Positions 8,465 through 17,962 are shown, counted from the first letter of the stretch. The stretch: 43,952 nt of DNA from UBA2040 sp002332715 (GCA_029242295.1 JAQWUF010000076.1:1-43952), one strand, 5' to 3'. Notes: generated by a model from the letters alone, not told the origin. Made by a program: numbers and translations.

Positions 8465-9507
8465 TTTTTAGAGAGCTTATAAAAATCTAATATTGTTCTT
8501 TCCGCGATTTTGTTCTGTGGTGTAAATTGATCATCGTTTTCGCCCCCTGCTCGACTGTGAAACGGAAACCATTTCTAAATGTATCCGCCTGCCATCCAAT
8601 CATTATACCAAAGTTCGAACATAACAGAGAGCAGGCGTGATTGCAATTCTTGATTAACTGCCGCTTCTTTTTTATCAAAATCCCTTGGCTTTGCGCCAGT
8701 ATAATCGATACTTCGATAACCGCATTCAGTGAATAGAATCTGCTTTTGGTTCTTCTCAGCACATATCTTCATTTTCTCGATATGTGACTTCCATCCTTCT
8801 CTAATCTCTTGTTCCGATGGATTTTTCCCATCATTCTAGGGGAAATAGGCATCCACTCCTATGTAATCCATATCTTTCAGAAAAATGGGTTTATCAAAAC
8901 AATCCCAATTCTCAGCATATGTGAGCTTTCCACTATATATTTTCCGCACCTCATTTACCAACTTTGTCCGAAACTGTGGTCTGTTTGAAACAAACTTTCC
9001 CAATTCAGTTCCTATGCAAAACAACTCCACCTTCTGATCCTCCGCGACCCTGGCAAAGTTTAAAATGAAATTCGCATAGTTCTCTTCGAACTGCAACCAG
9101 TCTGTTTCAGAGTTCATTTCAATAAATCCAGTAAAATCTCCTCCTCCAATCCAAATTTGAGGTTTAAGCATGATTTCAAAACCTTCTTCTCTGCATTGTT
9201 TTATTGTTTCTATACAACCTTCCGTTCGTTCGCCCCACCATTGTCTCGGATGGTCAAAACGTAAATCAGGACTTTTTAAAGTAGGCATGAACCCAAACGG
9301 CATGATTGCTAAATGATTGGCATGGGTTTGTTGTAAAACATCCAATTCTCCAAGAGCATAAGGAGTGCTCGAAGCCACGAAACTAAACCCATTTATTTTG
9401 ATGTTTTTCGTCGAATCCTTGACTATTCATTCTTCAACTTGAGTATTCGCTCGGCATGCGCTCAATAAAATAGTAGTCAGCAACAAAGTAAACCGGAAAA
9501 TAGACAT
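8461..9507 (-). pseudogene. GH113-like beta-mannanase lipoprotein, three in-frame stops
   Basis: One uninterrupted reading phase of 349 codons from ATG 9507 to TAA 8461, broken only by stop codons at codon 27 (TGA, 9427-9429), 224 (TAG, 8836-8838) and 311 (TAG, 8575-8577), with no frameshift. It starts with a lipoprotein signal (LLSAC, Cys18) and continues with GFSFVASSTPY and MLKPQIWIGGG. The likely acid/base FCIGTEL (E168) and nucleophile LFTECGY (E261) are kept, as in glycoside hydrolase family 113 endo-mannanases. The residues at the stops fit Gln (CAG) at 224 and Trp (TGG) at 311. It is probably recently inactivated; readthrough is unlikely. Confidence 0.85.
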
Positions 9508-9558
9508 AACAAGTTTTGGTTTTACGTTAAATTTAGTGAATTCAACATAATTATTTAC

Positions 9559-9570
9559 TATGCATGCATA
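9559..9570. promoter_or_regulatory. 12-bp palindrome upstream of acyl-CoA dehydrogenase
   Basis: TATGCATGCATA is a perfect palindrome about 47 nt before the dehydrogenase ATG, in the divergent gap with the GH113 pseudogene. It could be a regulator site, for example of a TetR-type fatty-acid regulator, but nothing else supports this. Confidence 0.25.
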
Positions 9571-9616
9571 TGAAAATAATATTTTTCGTATATTAGCTAT
9601 ATAAAACCAACATCAA

Positions 9617-11407
9617 ATGTCAGAATCAACAATTAAAGCAATAAAAGGTGGTGAATTCATAATCAGAAAATCGACACCTGAGGAAATATATACTCCAGAG
9701 GATTTCACGGAAGAGCAGCGTATGATTGCTCAGATGTGTACAGATTTTATCAATCAAGAAATCAAACCAAATCTAGATCGAATTGACGGTATGGAAGATG
9801 GATTGATGCAGTCTATTATGGATAAAGCGGGCGAACTAGGTCTACTAGGTCTTTCTGTACCTGAAAATCTCGGTGGAATGGGAGTCGACTTCAATACGAC
9901 CATGTTAGCAACTGAATACCTGGGACTTGGACATTCGTTTTCTGTGGCATATGGAGCACATACAGGAATTGGAACTTTGCCTTTACTATATTATGGTAAT
10001 GAAGAACAAAAGGAAAAATACATTCCTAAATTGGCTTCAGGTGAGTGGAAAGCGGCTTATTGCTTAACAGAACCAAGTGCAGGTTCGGATGCAAATTCGG
10101 GTAAAACGAAAGCTGTTCTTTCTGCCGATGGAAAATTTTATTCCGTAACCGGTCAAAAAATGTGGATCACCAATGGTGGATTTGCAAACTTCATGACTGT
10201 ATTTGCTAAAATTGAAGACGACAAGAATTTGACTGCTTTTTTGGTTGAAGCAGATTCGGAAGGAATTACCTTAAACCCCGAAGAGAAAAAGATGGGAATC
10301 AAAGGTTCATCCACTCGACAAGTATTCTTCAACAATGTGCAAGTTCCAGCTGAAAATATGCTATCTGAACGCGGAAACGGATTTAAGATAGCCATTAATA
10401 TTTTGAACATTGGTCGGATTAAACTAGCAGCAGGTGTTCTAGGGGGATCGAAACAAAGTATCACCGAATCTGTTGTTTATGCCAACGAAAGAGAACAATT
10501 TGGTCGTCCAATTTCAAAATATGGAGCCATAAAATACAAACTGTCTGAACAAGCTATTCGCACCTACGCACTTGAATCTGCAACATACCGCGCATCGCAG
10601 AATATTGAAGATGCCATTGCAGCTTTAAAGGAGAGTGGAATGGATAAAGGCCAGGCTACTTTAAAGGGAATCGAACAATTTGCCGCTGAATGTGCTATGT
10701 TGAAAGTTGCTGGCTCTGAATGCTTAGACTATTGTGTGGACGAAGCCGTTCAAATTTATGGAGGAATGGGTTACTCTGCCGAATCTTCAGTAGAAAGAGG
10801 ATATAGAGATGCACGCATCAATCGAATTTTTGAAGGAACGAACGAAATCAATCGAATGTTAACTGTTGATATGATTTTGAAACGTGCCATGAAAGGTGAA
10901 TTGGACCTTATGGGACCAGCCATGAAAGTTGCTGGAGAATTGATGAGCATTCCGCCAATGGACGACTTACCAGAAGGTGTTTTTGCAAAAGAAGATTTGA
11001 TGCTTGAAGGATTCAAAAAAACAATTTTGATGGTAGCAGGTTCAGCAGTTCAAAAATTAATGCAAACCCTAGGAAAAGAGCAGGAAGTACTAATGAGTAT
11101 TTCTGATATTGCAATAGATACGTATGTAGCCGAAAGCACCTTGTTACGTGTTCAAAAGGCCTTAATCAATAAATCTGAAGAAGAATTGGCTCCACAAATT
11201 GCCATGGTAAAAACATTGTTTTTCGATCTTTCAGATAAAATTGCGAAACATGCGAAAGATGCAATTTATTCATTCGCTGAAGGTGATGAGAGAAAAATGA
11301 TGTTAATGGGTGTGAAACGATTCACGAAAACGAATGAAATCAATCCGAAAGAATTGCGTCATTTGATTGCAGGAAAAATAATCGAGGCAAATGAATATTG
11401 TTATTAA
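9617..11407 (+). CDS. Acyl-CoA dehydrogenase (long form with C-terminal extension)
   Basis: A 596-residue flavoenzyme catalysing alpha,beta-desaturation of acyl-CoA in fatty-acid beta-oxidation. It has the N-terminal helical domain, the FAD-binding middle domain (YCLTEPSAGSDA; MWITNGGFANFMTVFAKI) and the C-terminal helical domain with YGGMGYSAESSVERGYRD. E406 in IFEGTNEINR occupies the catalytic-base position of MCAD-type enzymes. The remaining roughly 170 residues are the extension typical of VLCAD/ACAD9-like proteins, so long-chain substrates are likely. The start ATG has no close alternative. A perfect 40-bp palindromic terminator follows. No other beta-oxidation gene is adjacent. Confidence 0.93.
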   Translation: MSESTIKAIKGGEFIIRKSTPEEIYTPEDFTEEQRMIAQMCTDFINQEIKPNLDRIDGMEDGLMQSIMDKAGELGLLGLSVPENLGGMGVDFNTTMLATEYLGLGHSFSVAYGAHTGIGTLPLLYYGNEEQKEKYIPKLASGEWKAAYCLTEPSAGSDANSGKTKAVLSADGKFYSVTGQKMWITNGGFANFMTVFAKIEDDKNLTAFLVEADSEGITLNPEEKKMGIKGSSTRQVFFNNVQVPAENMLSERGNGFKIAINILNIGRIKLAAGVLGGSKQSITESVVYANEREQFGRPISKYGAIKYKLSEQAIRTYALESATYRASQNIEDAIAALKESGMDKGQATLKGIEQFAAECAMLKVAGSECLDYCVDEAVQIYGGMGYSAESSVERGYRDARINRIFEGTNEINRMLTVDMILKRAMKGELDLMGPAMKVAGELMSIPPMDDLPEGVFAKEDLMLEGFKKTILMVAGSAVQKLMQTLGKEQEVLMSISDIAIDTYVAESTLLRVQKALINKSEEELAPQIAMVKTLFFDLSDKIAKHAKDAIYSFAEGDERKMMLMGVKRFTKTNEINPKELRHLIAGKIIEANEYCY

Positions 11408-11442
11408 TCAAACAAGATCGACCAAATTAAACGGACGGTTTT

Positions 11443-11482
11443 AAAAACAAAGGGGCGAAAAATTTTTCGCCCCTTTGTTTTT
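11443..11482. terminator. Bidirectional terminator, 40-bp perfect palindrome
   Basis: Two perfectly complementary 20-nt arms (A5-CAAAGGGGCG-A5 and its complement) form a strong hairpin with a T-run on either strand. It lies between the convergent acyl-CoA dehydrogenase and DUF4920 genes and can end both transcripts. Confidence 0.9.
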
Positions 11483-11495
11483 TATTTAAATGATA

Positions 11496-11990
11496 TTATT
11501 TTTTCTTCGCAGGTAAAAATTTAATCCCATCTGCTTCAAAACCCATATTGATTTTGGCTTCTGTAATTTTTTCAATTTCTTCTTGAGTTTTACCTGCATC
11601 TTCAGCGAAGTGACGTAACATGTCTACTGAAATAGTATCCACAAACAAATCTCCATGAAGAAAAGCTTGAGTTCCAAGTTTTGTATCTGTTGGAATAGTA
11701 AAGTGATCTTTGAATCGAACCATCATTTCAGCACCGCTTTTTTGTTTGATGTTAATCCAACATCCAGCTTTCGCACAAACTTCTTCAATTTCAGCTGTTA
11801 CAGTATACGCTTTACGGGCACTTGCATTCACTTTGAAATCAGCCACCATTACATCAATCGGAATTGCTTTGGCGATATCAACAGAATGGGGTCCATATTC
11901 TGAATAACCTACTACTTCTTTTTTCGATGGATCAAAGCACGAACTAACAAGCATTGCCACGGCTAAAAAGCCAAACACATAATTTTTCAT
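11496..11990 (-). CDS. DUF4920 lipoprotein
   Basis: A 164-residue protein with a lipobox (LVSSC, Cys18), hence membrane-anchored in the periplasm or outer membrane. The conserved DUF4920 core is present: EVCAKAGCWI (two Cys), a RFKDHFTIPTD segment and the LRHFAEDAGKTQEEIEKIT region. The domain is common in Bacteroidota; its function is not established. The CxxxxC motif could bind a metal or form a disulfide (inference). Transcription is leftward, ending at the shared palindromic terminator 14 bp downstream. Confidence 0.85.
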   Translation of the reverse strand: MKNYVFGFLAVAMLVSSCFDPSKKEVVGYSEYGPHSVDIAKAIPIDVMVADFKVNASARKAYTVTAEIEEVCAKAGCWINIKQKSGAEMMVRFKDHFTIPTDTKLGTQAFLHGDLFVDTISVDMLRHFAEDAGKTQEEIEKITEAKINMGFEADGIKFLPAKKK

Positions 11991-12040
11991 TGTAATTTTT
12001 TTTACAAAAGTCGGAAAAATCTATGGTTTTTCGGGTGTTA

Positions 12041-12430
12041 TTACCCCTTTTTACCATCTTTTAAGTAAGTAGCGTAAAACTCGTCTATGGTATACTTCTT
12101 CTCCATGTATCGAATTTCTCTAATTCCTAATGATATAAACAATCTACCCATCACGTGCACAGCGCGGTCTTCACTGTCTTGCAACTTTATATTTACAAGA
12201 TGTGTTTCTTTATTGAAAACAACAGTAAAGTAAATAGTATAAAATTCTGCACTTAACTCAACGTCTTTTGCTGTTATATCTTCTGGGAGTTCAAAGGTGA
12301 ATAACCCTTTTTCATGTGAGGTCACAAATTCATCTTGGCTAATGGCTTTGGCAAATTTATCTTGCGCCGAAGTTACGGAGGCAAAGGCGAAACAGATTGT
12401 CAGTATTGAAAAGATAGTTTTAATATTCAT
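12041..12430 (-). CDS. Small secreted protein of unknown function
   Basis: A 129-residue protein with a signal peptide (residues 1-22, ending SVTSAQD) and a mature part of about 107 residues without cysteines or further membrane helices. Alternating strands such as ELSAEFYTIYFTVVFNKETHLVNIKL suggest a small beta-rich periplasmic fold. I do not recognise the family. It sits upstream of the DUF4920 gene on the same strand (about 50 nt gap), so the two may share a transcript. Confidence 0.7.
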   Translation of the reverse strand: MNIKTIFSILTICFAFASVTSAQDKFAKAISQDEFVTSHEKGLFTFELPEDITAKDVELSAEFYTIYFTVVFNKETHLVNIKLQDSEDRAVHVMGRLFISLGIREIRYMEKKYTIDEFYATYLKDGKKG

Positions 12431-12556
12431 GGTTTTGTGTTTTTAACTGAATACCAAAGTACAAAAAGCTAACCAACTTTCAAAAGTTAAAACAAATCGC
12501 TTGAATTGCTTTCAAAAAGGTAAACATTAACTTTACACCTAGATCATTCTTTTTTT

Positions 12557-13192
12557 ATGTCAAACAAAAAAAACAAACCTGTTTCGAAACTTCTCTCCTT
12601 TATGTTCGAAGACAAATTGGAAGTCGGTTGCGATGAAGCAGGGCGCGGTTGTTTGGCAGGACCAGTTGTCGCTGCTGCTGTTATTCTCGATCCTAATAAT
12701 CCAATAATAGGTCTAAATGATTCTAAAAAAATTACAACAAAAACACGTCAACTATTACGGCTGGAAATCGAAGAAAAATCACTCGCCTGGGCGGTTGGAA
12801 TCTGTTCGCCTGCAGAAATAGACGAAATAAACATTTTGAATGCCAGTTTTTCAGCTATGCACAAGGCTCTCGACCAAATTAAAAGTAATTTTGACCACAT
12901 TTTAGTAGATGGAAATAGGTTTCATTCCTACAAAGATATCCAACACACTTGGGTCATCAAAGGAGATGGAAAATACCAAAGTATTGCAGCGGCCTCCATA
13001 TTAGCCAAAGAAAATAGAGATGAAATAATGCGTGAACTAGATAAAAAGTTTCCAGAATATCTTTGGCACAAAAATAAAGGATACCCAACCAAACAACATC
13101 GTGAGGCAATTTCCAGACATGGCAGTAATGAGTATCATCGAATGACCTTTCAACTTCTTCCTGGGGTTCAAACCGAATTGCAATTTGATTAA
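12557..13192 (+). CDS. rnhB: Ribonuclease HII
   Basis: A 211-residue type 2 RNase H that cleaves RNA in RNA/DNA hybrids and removes misincorporated ribonucleotides. The signature VGCDEAGRGCLAGPVV gives the first acidic pair (D26, E27). ILVDGNRF supplies the next aspartate, and KGDGKYQSIAAASILAKENRD contains the conserved KGD, Ser-Ile-Ala-Ala-Ala and terminal acidic residues. Length and motif order are complete. ATG 12557 follows an A/T-rich leader with a TAACTTTA box at 12528. Confidence 0.95.
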   Translation: MSNKKNKPVSKLLSFMFEDKLEVGCDEAGRGCLAGPVVAAAVILDPNNPIIGLNDSKKITTKTRQLLRLEIEEKSLAWAVGICSPAEIDEINILNASFSAMHKALDQIKSNFDHILVDGNRFHSYKDIQHTWVIKGDGKYQSIAAASILAKENRDEIMRELDKKFPEYLWHKNKGYPTKQHREAISRHGSNEYHRMTFQLLPGVQTELQFD

Positions 13193-13248
13193 ACAAACCG
13201 TTGTTGAGACTTTCTTTCAGACCAAACAAAAGAGGCCCGACAATACTT

Positions 13249-13256
13249 TATTTTTG
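13249..13256 (+). promoter_or_regulatory. -7 promoter box (TATTTTTG)
   Basis: An exact TAnnTTTG match 23 nt before ATG 13280 of the 717-residue unknown protein. Confidence 0.5.
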
Positions 13257-13279
13257 TTAGATATAATCAGCAGTCCTCC

Positions 13280-15433
13280 ATGATTCGGAATTTCCTTTTT
13301 TTAATCTTGACCATTGCTTCCTTGATATGGATCTTTTTCGCTGGTCAAGAATTAATCAATTTTTCAGGCAACGAAAATCCTGAACGACTTTTTGGGCAAG
13401 AGGATGGTCGTGTACTTATTATCAATCGTGCCTCTGAAATTGAATTGACCTACGTTGATTTCTATGTTCAACCAAGATTGTCAGAGTTAGTTTCTATTTT
13501 AAAATCCAATCAAAGCAAGAACGAACGGATGATTATTTCGGAACGAAAAGCTCATGTTGTGATTGAAAAAACGGAACCCATCAATAACGAACGAATCAAA
13601 GAGCTTTTCAAAGGCCATGATATAATCGAAGTTACCTCCAAAAAGTTTTTATGGAAAGAGTTTACAATTGAGAGAAATAAGGGTGTAATGGAAGTATACA
13701 TTGCCTCCGAAAAAACGAACAACACCAACGAAAAGTGGTATACTTTTGACAAAAAAAGTGCTTGTTCTATCGTTCAGTTCACAAACGAAACACCCACTGT
13801 AACCGACTATTATCAGAACGAAGGCGTGATTTCAACTTATAGCCGAGCCGTTCATAAAACGTCTAGTTACAAAAGTATCAACGATCGGGAAATGTTTGCT
13901 AATAGAATCCCAGATTTCATAACGAGTTATCAATTTCAGGAAAGAAATTATACCATTCGTAATGATCCAACGTTTCAGGAAAGCATAGCGAATAAATGGG
14001 CAAATATGGGGATGGTAATATTTGAATATAAGAACCACCCATTTCTTTTAATGGATTTAGCAAAAGGAAAAGAACCTAGCCTGTATATAGACAATTACAA
14101 AGATGTGCAGGATAACAGCAATCGACATTACAAAGACTTATCGATTACAAAGAACTTTCCAAATAATCCAAAATCTGGTTTCTACATGCACGTTTTTGAG
14201 GACTATGTTTTATTTGCTGAAAACGAGGATGCGTTGTTGGATTTGGAAGCTAGTTTAGAATTAGGTCAAATGCTTTCATTGAATAAAAAGAAAACAGATA
14301 AAATATACAATGAAACACCAAAAACAGTTTGTTTCAGGGAATGGACCAGTGAGAAAAAAGTTGCCGTAACTACCTATAATGGCAGTTCCATGACAGTAGA
14401 AGTTAAAGCGGCTAAAATGGTTGAGCCAACAAGACCTATGGAATCAAGCACGGTAGGTTTTGCCATGAACGGTATTGGAAAATTATTGCTGACTCACCCT
14501 TCTAATGATATTGCATTTGCGGTTTCCGATGCGAACACTTTATATGGAATCACTAGGAATAAAAAACATTTTGAAATCAATCTCAAAGAAGATACAAAAG
14601 GAGAGATGCAGTGGATAAATAGTAAAAACACTGAATTCTTGATTACTGGTTTAACTAAGGTCCATGTATTGACGACCAGTGGAAAGTACGTGAAAGGATT
14701 TCCCTTAAATATTTCAGAAGGCATTAGCAAACGAATCACCACATTTACATGGAAAGGAAAAACGAATTTTCTTGCTACAAGCAACGCGGGAAATTATTTT
14801 TGGATAAATGACGCTGGTGAAATAGTACAAACCGGAAAAGTAGAAGTAAGTAATCTTACCTCTCCTCCTATTGCTTGGGTATCACAAAAAAGGTTGTTTT
14901 TCGGTTTTCAAGGCGACGGTGATTTCGCTATGATTGAAGCGGAGAAAAAGAAATTACTACGCACCTTCCCATTACCAATCGGCGCAATTACCGCAGTGTT
15001 ACAAAACGAAATAGTATTTTATTCTACTGAAAACAACCAACTTATAAAATACAATCAACGAGGTATAAAAACTGTTTTGGCGCAGCATTCACAAATCAAC
15101 TGGATGCGACCTGACAAAATCGATGATAACAGTTTTTACATTAAAGACGGAGACAAAGTCTTTCATTATTCTGAAACTGGCAAAATTCTAAGAACCATTA
15201 AAATGAATATAAATTCTGTGGATTGCATAAAGCGATATGAAAAAACAGGCAAAGGTTCCGTTCTGGGAGTGTTGGATGGAATGGCTAATCGAATAAGTTT
15301 ATTTCGCAAGGACGGAAATCTCATTCCTACGGAAAACAATCAAGGTCAAATTAGCTTTGGAATTTCCACATCCAACGGACAATCAAACCTTTACACCATT
15401 TCAGATAAATTCGTAATTCATTACGTTCTGTAA
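13280..15433 (+). CDS. Membrane-anchored protein of unknown function (717 aa)
   Basis: I do not recognise a named family. One N-terminal transmembrane segment (about residues 5-22, FLFLILTIASLIWIFFAG) is followed by a long extracytoplasmic part. Residues about 40-350 include a segment with LLDLEASLELGQMLSL. The C-terminal half (about 390-717) consists of short repeated beta units such as GKYVKGFPLN, GEIVQTGKVEV, NQLIKYNQRGIKTVL, KVFHYSETGKILRTIKM and RISLFRKDGNLIP, which look like blades of a WD/PQQ-like beta-propeller. It may scaffold an envelope complex or bind peptides (inference). It has its own TAnnTTTG promoter and stands alone. Confidence 0.75.
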   Translation: MIRNFLFLILTIASLIWIFFAGQELINFSGNENPERLFGQEDGRVLIINRASEIELTYVDFYVQPRLSELVSILKSNQSKNERMIISERKAHVVIEKTEPINNERIKELFKGHDIIEVTSKKFLWKEFTIERNKGVMEVYIASEKTNNTNEKWYTFDKKSACSIVQFTNETPTVTDYYQNEGVISTYSRAVHKTSSYKSINDREMFANRIPDFITSYQFQERNYTIRNDPTFQESIANKWANMGMVIFEYKNHPFLLMDLAKGKEPSLYIDNYKDVQDNSNRHYKDLSITKNFPNNPKSGFYMHVFEDYVLFAENEDALLDLEASLELGQMLSLNKKKTDKIYNETPKTVCFREWTSEKKVAVTTYNGSSMTVEVKAAKMVEPTRPMESSTVGFAMNGIGKLLLTHPSNDIAFAVSDANTLYGITRNKKHFEINLKEDTKGEMQWINSKNTEFLITGLTKVHVLTTSGKYVKGFPLNISEGISKRITTFTWKGKTNFLATSNAGNYFWINDAGEIVQTGKVEVSNLTSPPIAWVSQKRLFFGFQGDGDFAMIEAEKKKLLRTFPLPIGAITAVLQNEIVFYSTENNQLIKYNQRGIKTVLAQHSQINWMRPDKIDDNSFYIKDGDKVFHYSETGKILRTIKMNINSVDCIKRYEKTGKGSVLGVLDGMANRISLFRKDGNLIPTENNQGQISFGISTSNGQSNLYTISDKFVIHYVL

Positions 15434-15470
15434 GATAATTAACCTACTTGTACTATAATAAAGTATTTAC

Positions 15471-15488
15471 TAATAATTTAAATTATTA
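15471..15488. promoter_or_regulatory. 18-bp AT palindrome before the lipoprotein pseudogene
   Basis: TAATAATTTAAATTATTA is a perfect palindrome whose last base is the first base of the pseudogene ATG. A regulator site or a chance AT-rich palindrome are both possible. Confidence 0.25.
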
Positions 15489-16275
15489 TGAAACGATTTT
15501 ATTTTCAATTGATTATTTTTTGTTTATTACGGTCTCTGTTTTAGCCGTTTCTTGTCGAAAAAATCAGGACAAAAACGATTCTGCTGAAATTGCAAAACAA
15601 AGTTCAACAGCACAAACATCTATGAACGATATTGGTATTATGACTGCAGAAGCAATTCATGGTTCTTACACTTCATTTGCTGCAACCTGAGCGGCCATAA
15701 CGCATGACACAACTGGAGTTTCAAAAGGAATAATTATTGATTATGGCACAAGTGATTGTGTTTGTGCAGATGGAAAAAGAAGACATGGAATATTAACAGT
15801 TTCTGCTCCGACTGGATTTGTAAATTTTGGTAGCACTATCAAAACATCAACGAGAAATTATTTTGTTAATGACAACCAGATTGATGGATAAAGATCAATT
15901 ACATTGACAAATCTGAATACTTCAAAAATAAACTAAGCTGCAACCGTTACTATACCAGAAGATAGAGGAACCTTTAAATGGAACGGCAATTTCGTAAGAA
16001 CATATGTTTCCGGTAAGAACACACCTTACCTTCAAGATGACGAATACACGTATACTGGTTCTGCAAATGGGGTGAACACAAAAGAAGTTGAATACACCAT
16101 GAAAATTACTGAGCCTTTGAAAATTCAAATGGAATGTCGTTGGATTAAAGGTGCAATTTTCACAATCTCTGCACCTTCCATTAAAGAAGAAGCGATGTTG
16201 GATTATGGTTCTGGTGATTGCGATAACAAAGCTAAGTTGAAATACGGTAAAAAGGAAGCGATAATTACAATCTAA
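15488..16275 (+). pseudogene. Bacteroidota lipoprotein family gene, one frameshift and three in-frame stops
   Basis: ATG 15488 starts a lipoprotein signal that goes out of frame in a T6 run (15516-15521). One extra T restores a signal ending VSVLAVSC. The rest stays in one frame to TAA 16273-16275, interrupted by TGA 15688-15690, TAA 15889-15891 and TAA 15934-15936. The residual protein fits a family of about 260 aa frequent in this phylum: IIIDYGTSDCVCADGKRR, NYFVNDNQIDG, TPYLQDDEYTYTGSANG, CRWIKGAI and DYGSGDCDNKA are typical segments. The function of the family is unknown. It is clearly inactive as read; the T-run length could also be a sequencing matter, the stops not. Confidence 0.8.
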
Positions 16276-16300
16276 TTTCAAGTTTCTTCAAACATAATTA

Positions 16301-16330
16301 AAACACCAAGTTTTCGCTTGGTGTTTTTTT
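16301..16330 (+). terminator. Rho-independent terminator
   Basis: A 10-bp stem AAACACCAAG/CTTGGTGTTT with a 6-nt loop, followed by a T-run, lies just before lnt and ends the transcript of the pseudogenised lipoprotein locus. Confidence 0.85.
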
Positions 16331-16345
16331 ATACTTTTACTTTTT

Positions 16346-17962
16346 ATGAAAAACCTTAGCAAAACTAAACGTTTCGGACTCAGCGTATTGACAGGAACGT
16401 TAATGGGTATTTCCTTCCCTTTTACCGGCAGCTTGTTCATACTGAGTTTCGTAGCTTGGGTGCCTTTGTTGCTTTTAGAGGATTATATTTCAAGAAAAAA
16501 CTATCGATCAGGGAAAGTCTGGATGCATGCATTTATTGCCTTTTTTTTATATAATCTGATAACTACATGGTGGATTTACTTCGCAAGTTTCGGCGGTGCC
16601 GTCATGGCTGTTTTAGCCAACTCATTCTTAATGGCGTTTGTCTTTTATTTTTATCATTTAGCAAAAAAACACATCGGTCCTAAAGAAGGATACATTAGTT
16701 TAATCTTGTTTTGGGTAGCATTCGAATATTTGCATTTTCATTGGGAAGTTTCTTGGCCGTGGCTGAATTTAGGAAACACTTTTGCGCGCGTTCCTTGGCT
16801 CGTACAATGGTATAATTTCTCCGGAATCTTAGGTGGAACTATCTGGATATTAATGATCAACCTTTTTGTTTTTAAATTACTCAAAAACAAATACTTGAAA
16901 GGTCAGGCGATAAAAAGTCAGCAAGCTTTGTTGCTCGTTTTGATTTTATTTCTTGCTGTTCCAACTAGTATTTCTTTGGTGCAATACTTCAGTTATTCTG
17001 AGAAATCGAATCCAGAAAACGTAGTCATTATTCAACCGAATATAGATCCGTACACGGAAAAATTTACGTCGCCATTGCAAGGTCAAATTGACAAAACCCT
17101 GGCATTAACAAAAGGAAAAATAACAGAAAAGACTGATCTTGTGCTTGCACCAGAAACAACCTTAAGTTATGAGTTTTATGAGGATCAAATTGGGGCATAC
17201 TCTTTTTACAACTCATTAGATTCTGCAGTTCAAAAATGGAATTGCGATTTCCTTTTAGGCGCTTCAACGAGCAAAATATTCGACAAAAAAAACTCGAGTG
17301 CTTCACGTGCTTTTAGCAACCGTCCTGGATATTGGGAGAGCTACAACACTTCCTATATAATGCGTCCGAATGGAGAGAATGAATTTGTTCATAAATCCAA
17401 ATTGGTATTGGGTGTTGAAAAAGTTCCATTTATCTCTTATTTACCTTTCCTCGACAAATGGGCAATTAATTTAGATGGCGCTTCGGGTTCGCTAGGAGTT
17501 TCTGAAGAACCTATGATTTTCAAAGGTAAGAATGGGTGGTTTGCACCTGTTGTTTGTTATGAATCCGTTTATGGTGAATTCGTTGCAGAACAAGTAAGAA
17601 AAGGAGCTGAATATATTGCCATTATTACGAATGATGGTTGGTGGAAGGATACGCCAGGTTACAAACAACACTTGGCATTCGCACGACTAAGAGCAGTTGA
17701 AAACAGGCGAGCTGTAGCACGAAGTGCCAATACAGGTTCGAGTGCCATCATCAATCAACGAGGGGATATTATTCAAAAAACGGCCTGGTGGGTGCCATCA
17801 ACCATAGTTGGAACCCTAAATAGGAACAAAGAATTGACAATCTATTCCAAATACGGTGATTTCTTTGGACGTTCTTTTACTTTTGTTTCAGTGTTGCTCA
17901 TTTTGTATACTTGGGTAAAGCGATTCAAAAATAAATACGGAATAAGTGAAACCAAAAAATAG
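16346..17962 (+). CDS. lnt: Apolipoprotein N-acyltransferase
   Basis: A 538-residue inner-membrane enzyme that N-acylates the lipid-modified cysteine of lipoproteins. The N-terminal about 215 residues hold several membrane helices and the WPWLNLGN segment. The C-terminal periplasmic nitrilase-like domain carries the triad E270 (APETTL), K350 (HKSKLVLG) and C404 (APVVCYES). NDGWW and FARLRAVENRRAVARSANTG are further family blocks. A TACTTTTA box (16332-16339) ends 6 nt before the ATG. The gene is complete. Confidence 0.95.
   Translation: MKNLSKTKRFGLSVLTGTLMGISFPFTGSLFILSFVAWVPLLLLEDYISRKNYRSGKVWMHAFIAFFLYNLITTWWIYFASFGGAVMAVLANSFLMAFVFYFYHLAKKHIGPKEGYISLILFWVAFEYLHFHWEVSWPWLNLGNTFARVPWLVQWYNFSGILGGTIWILMINLFVFKLLKNKYLKGQAIKSQQALLLVLILFLAVPTSISLVQYFSYSEKSNPENVVIIQPNIDPYTEKFTSPLQGQIDKTLALTKGKITEKTDLVLAPETTLSYEFYEDQIGAYSFYNSLDSAVQKWNCDFLLGASTSKIFDKKNSSASRAFSNRPGYWESYNTSYIMRPNGENEFVHKSKLVLGVEKVPFISYLPFLDKWAINLDGASGSLGVSEEPMIFKGKNGWFAPVVCYESVYGEFVAEQVRKGAEYIAIITNDGWWKDTPGYKQHLAFARLRAVENRRAVARSANTGSSAIINQRGDIIQKTAWWVPSTIVGTLNRNKELTIYSKYGDFFGRSFTFVSVLLILYTWVKRFKNKYGISETKK

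Noticed and set aside
8461..16275. Stop-codon reassignment or readthrough as an explanation of the in-frame stops
   Set aside because: All three stop codons occur (TGA, TAG, TAA), the expected residues differ (Gln, Trp, possibly Arg), and dozens of neighbouring intact genes use all three as terminators. Pseudogene decay is simpler.
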